From RDXT01 sp033765305 (lineage in GTDB: Bacteria; Bacteroidota; Bacteroidia; J057), in assembly GCA_033765305.1 (NCBI GenBank), contig JANRID010000074.1:1-15883 (forward strand): a stretch of 15,883 nucleotides of DNA. The letters are read 5' to 3'. The notes beneath the pieces were generated by a model. That model was not told where the DNA came from and did no database searches. It was given only the letters and a program-made list of their open reading frames with translations. Below, piece after piece: positions 14,223-15,883 of the stretch (position 1 is its first letter; each line of letters starts with the position of its first letter). Position numbers and translations under genes: made by a program.

Positions 14223-15578
14223 ATGAGTGTACTGACGTTTGAAAAGCAGGCCTATCAGGCCTACGCCCTCCACAATTTCCGCTCCCTCCCGCAATTGGCT
14301 TCCCTCAGCGAGGACGAGCGGCGTGCGATTGAAGTGGTGGGCAATGTGCTCCCGTTCAAGGCGAACAGCTACGTGGCAGAGGAGCTGATCGACTGGAGCC
14401 GCGTTCCGGATGATCCGATGTTTACGCTGACCTTCCCGCGCCGGGAAATGCTGCTGCCCGGGCATTACCGCGAGATGGAGCAATTGATGCTGCGCGGCGC
14501 GGCCAAGCCTGAGATTGCTGCCGCCGCCAACCGGATCCGCATGGAGCTGAACCCGCACCCCGCAGGCCAGCTGCACAATGTCCCCGAGATCGACGGAGTC
14601 AAGATGGGCGGCGTGCAGCACAAGTACCGCGAGACGGTCTTGTTTTTTCCGAGCCAGGGACAGACCTGCCACGCCTACTGCACGTTCTGCTTCCGCTGGC
14701 CGCAGTTTGTGGGGATGAATGAAATGAAATTTGCAATGCGGGAAACCGACCTGCTGATCCGCTATCTGCGTGCGCATCCGTCGGTGACAGATCTGCTTTT
14801 CACAGGCGGGGATCCGCTGATTATGAAGCCCGCCATGCTGGCGTCCTATATTGATCCGTTGCTGGACGAGAGCCTGGAGCATATCCAGACCATCCGGATC
14901 GGCACGAAGGCGCTGAGCTACTGGCCGTACACGTTTCTGACCGATGCCGGCGCCGAGGACCTGCTCCGCCTGTTCGAGCGGGTGACTGCCGCCGGCAAAA
15001 ATCTCGCCATCATGGCCCATTTCAATCATCCGGTGGAGCTCTCCACGCCGGCAGTGCAGCAGGCAATCCGCCGGGTCCGCGCTACCGGTGCCCAGATCCG
15101 CTCGCAGTCCCCCATTCTGAAGCATATCAACGATGACGCGGAGGTCTGGGCCGACATGTGGCGCACCCAGGTCAATCACAATGTGATCCCGTATTATATG
15201 TTTGTGGAACGCGATACCGGCGCGCAGCACTTCTTTGCGATCCCGCTGGAGCGGGCCTGGCATATGTTCCGCGATGCCTATCAGCGGGTCAGCGGGGTGT
15301 GCCGCACCGTGCGCGGGCCCAGCATGAGCACTACTCCCGGCAAAGTACAGGTGCTGGGAATCAGCGAGATCCGCGGCGAGCGGGTGTTTGTGCTCCGGTT
15401 TCTGCAAGGCCGCAATCCGGACTGGGTGGCCAAGCCTTTCTTCGCACGCTATGATCCTGATGCGATCTGGCTGGATCAGCTCACCCCGGCATTCGATGAA
15501 CCGGAATTTTTCTATGAGCGCGAACTGGCGCAGATGCTCGATGCCGGCGCCGACCGGGTGCCGGGCGACTTCGAATGA
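14223..15578 (+). CDS. Lysine 2,3-aminomutase-family (KamA-like) radical SAM protein
   Basis: A 451-residue radical SAM enzyme of the KamA/LAM family. The [4Fe-4S] motif CX3CX2C is Cys149, Cys153 and Cys156 (TCHAYCTFCFRW). TGGDPLI (194-200) is the SAM-binding GGD segment. The family core continues with PYYMFVERDTGAQHF (323-337). Lys374 in STTPGKVQVLGI aligns by position with the PLP-binding lysine. In characterised lysine aminomutases this loop is VDAPGGGGK; here it is VRGPSMSTTPGK, so the Asp before the Gly-rich loop, which contacts the substrate amino group, is missing. An amino-acid aminomutase or related PLP/SAM reaction is likely, but lysine may not be the substrate. It stands alone, with no accessory gene beside it. 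The ATG at 14223 is the first credible start. Confidence 0.88.
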   Translation: MSVLTFEKQAYQAYALHNFRSLPQLASLSEDERRAIEVVGNVLPFKANSYVAEELIDWSRVPDDPMFTLTFPRREMLLPGHYREMEQLMLRGAAKPEIAAAANRIRMELNPHPAGQLHNVPEIDGVKMGGVQHKYRETVLFFPSQGQTCHAYCTFCFRWPQFVGMNEMKFAMRETDLLIRYLRAHPSVTDLLFTGGDPLIMKPAMLASYIDPLLDESLEHIQTIRIGTKALSYWPYTFLTDAGAEDLLRLFERVTAAGKNLAIMAHFNHPVELSTPAVQQAIRRVRATGAQIRSQSPILKHINDDAEVWADMWRTQVNHNVIPYYMFVERDTGAQHFFAIPLERAWHMFRDAYQRVSGVCRTVRGPSMSTTPGKVQVLGISEIRGERVFVLRFLQGRNPDWVAKPFFARYDPDAIWLDQLTPAFDEPEFFYERELAQMLDAGADRVPGDFE

Positions 15579-15595
15579 TCTTGCTTCAAGCGCAA

Positions 15596-15620
15596 GCGCC
15601 GCTCCCGGAGGGAGCGGCGC
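15596..15620. terminator. Hairpin terminator between convergent genes
   Basis: GCGCCGCTCCC (15596-15606), loop GGA, and GGGAGCGGCGC (15610-15620) form a perfect 11-bp stem. It starts 17 nt after the aminomutase-like gene's stop and lies downstream of the minus-strand gene ending at 15664, so it may serve both. No long T-run follows on the plus strand; ATTTG is all that is present. Confidence 0.7.
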
Positions 15621-15663
15621 ATTTGCCTAAAAAAAGCCCTGTATGAATCTTGTGCCGCGTGCC

Positions 15664-15883
15664 TCAGAACACAGCGGTAGCGGTGAGGGTGACGACGGCG
15701 GAGTAGGTAGCGGGGACGATGTTCTGCTGGAGCAGGGCGGGCAGTCCGGATACGGCGCGTGCGGCGGCGGTTCCGAGCTCGAAGTTGAGCTTGTAGGTGT
15801 TGGCGGAGAAGGGGCCAGCGTTGCCGGCGCCGGCGGCTTCGACGATCATTTCATCGGTTCCGAGGACGGCGATGGCGGAGGGG
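15664..15883 (-). CDS. C-terminal fragment of an unidentified, probably exported beta-rich protein (partial at window edge)
   Basis: The minus-strand frame is open from the right edge to the stop at 15664 (about 72 codons). An internal ATG at 15849 could start a 61-residue ORF, but the frame continues unbroken to the edge (SAIAVLGTDEMIVEA), so a longer gene is more likely. The end QQNIVPATYSAVVTLTATAVF has alternating hydrophobic residues, with ATYSAVVTLTATA like the last strand of secreted beta-sandwich proteins such as DUF4402 or spore-coat-U types. Composition is rich in Ala, Thr, Val and Gly. The family cannot be fixed from this fragment. Confidence 0.55.
   Translation of the reverse strand, partial: PSAIAVLGTDEMIVEAAGAGNAGPFSANTYKLNFELGTAAARAVSGLPALLQQNIVPATYSAVVTLTATAVF

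Noticed and set aside
14103..15407. 434-codon minus-strand open frame opposite the aminomutase-like gene
   Set aside because: Antisense shadow in GC-rich coding DNA; the plus-strand frame has clear radical SAM motifs and the minus frame has none.

Overview
The window looks like chromosomal DNA of a GC-rich member of the Bacteroidota. Three things point there: a secreted protein with a type IX secretion (T9SS) C-terminal sorting domain, several matches to the Bacteroidota promoter consensus (-7 box TAnnTTTG, in one case with TTTG 20 nt upstream), and families common in that phylum (OmpA with a ZU5-like domain, YceI, TonB-CTD/TPR). The genus cannot be read from this sequence. Most genes are housekeeping or accessory envelope genes. 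There is no intact transposon, phage, CRISPR array or tRNA/rRNA gene.

Layout. 1-168: three tandem 56-bp units. 495-3558 (minus): a TonB-C/TPR periplasmic protein and a VWA protein with a long Pro/Ala tail. 3559-4368: an 810-bp intergenic region with two identical 84-bp elements that look like small RNA genes. 4369-6268 (minus): rarA and an NlpC/P60 lipoprotein. 6511-8849 (plus): an OmpA-family protein, then a quinone-reductase-like MDR enzyme. 8840-9640 (minus): an omega-amidase-type nitrilase. 9840-11706 (plus): an ArsR-AHSA1-AHSA1-VOC operon with a clear promoter and operator. 11794-13062 (minus): a T9SS-exported DUF2341 protein. 13305-13925 (plus): YceI. 14223-15578 (plus): a lysine-2,3-aminomutase-family radical SAM enzyme. 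15664 to the right edge (minus): the C-terminus of an unidentified exported protein.

The most interesting finding is a structured repeat family. The two 84-bp copies at 3877 and 4272 and the 56-bp tandem units at 1-168 (minus strand) share a box AGAGCAAGGG followed by a bulged hairpin and a T-run. Between the two subfamilies the hairpin is kept by four compensatory base-pair changes and one wobble-preserving change, so structure is under selection. The two 84-bp copies begin 6-8 nt after a -7-like box and end at a T-run. Their upstream regions have diverged while the transcript-like part is identical. The simplest reading is an undescribed small RNA family; a REP/IS200-like element is the main alternative. 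GCAAGGG in the box is complementary to the seven bases just before the start codon of the OmpA-family gene, which suggests a possible target.

How the genes work together: the ArsR-AHSA1-AHSA1-VOC set is a self-regulated stress or detoxification cassette. The NlpC, OmpA, YceI, VWA, TonB/TPR and T9SS genes are envelope functions with no visible shared pathway. RarA, the nitrilase, the MDR enzyme and the aminomutase-like enzyme are independent single-function genes.
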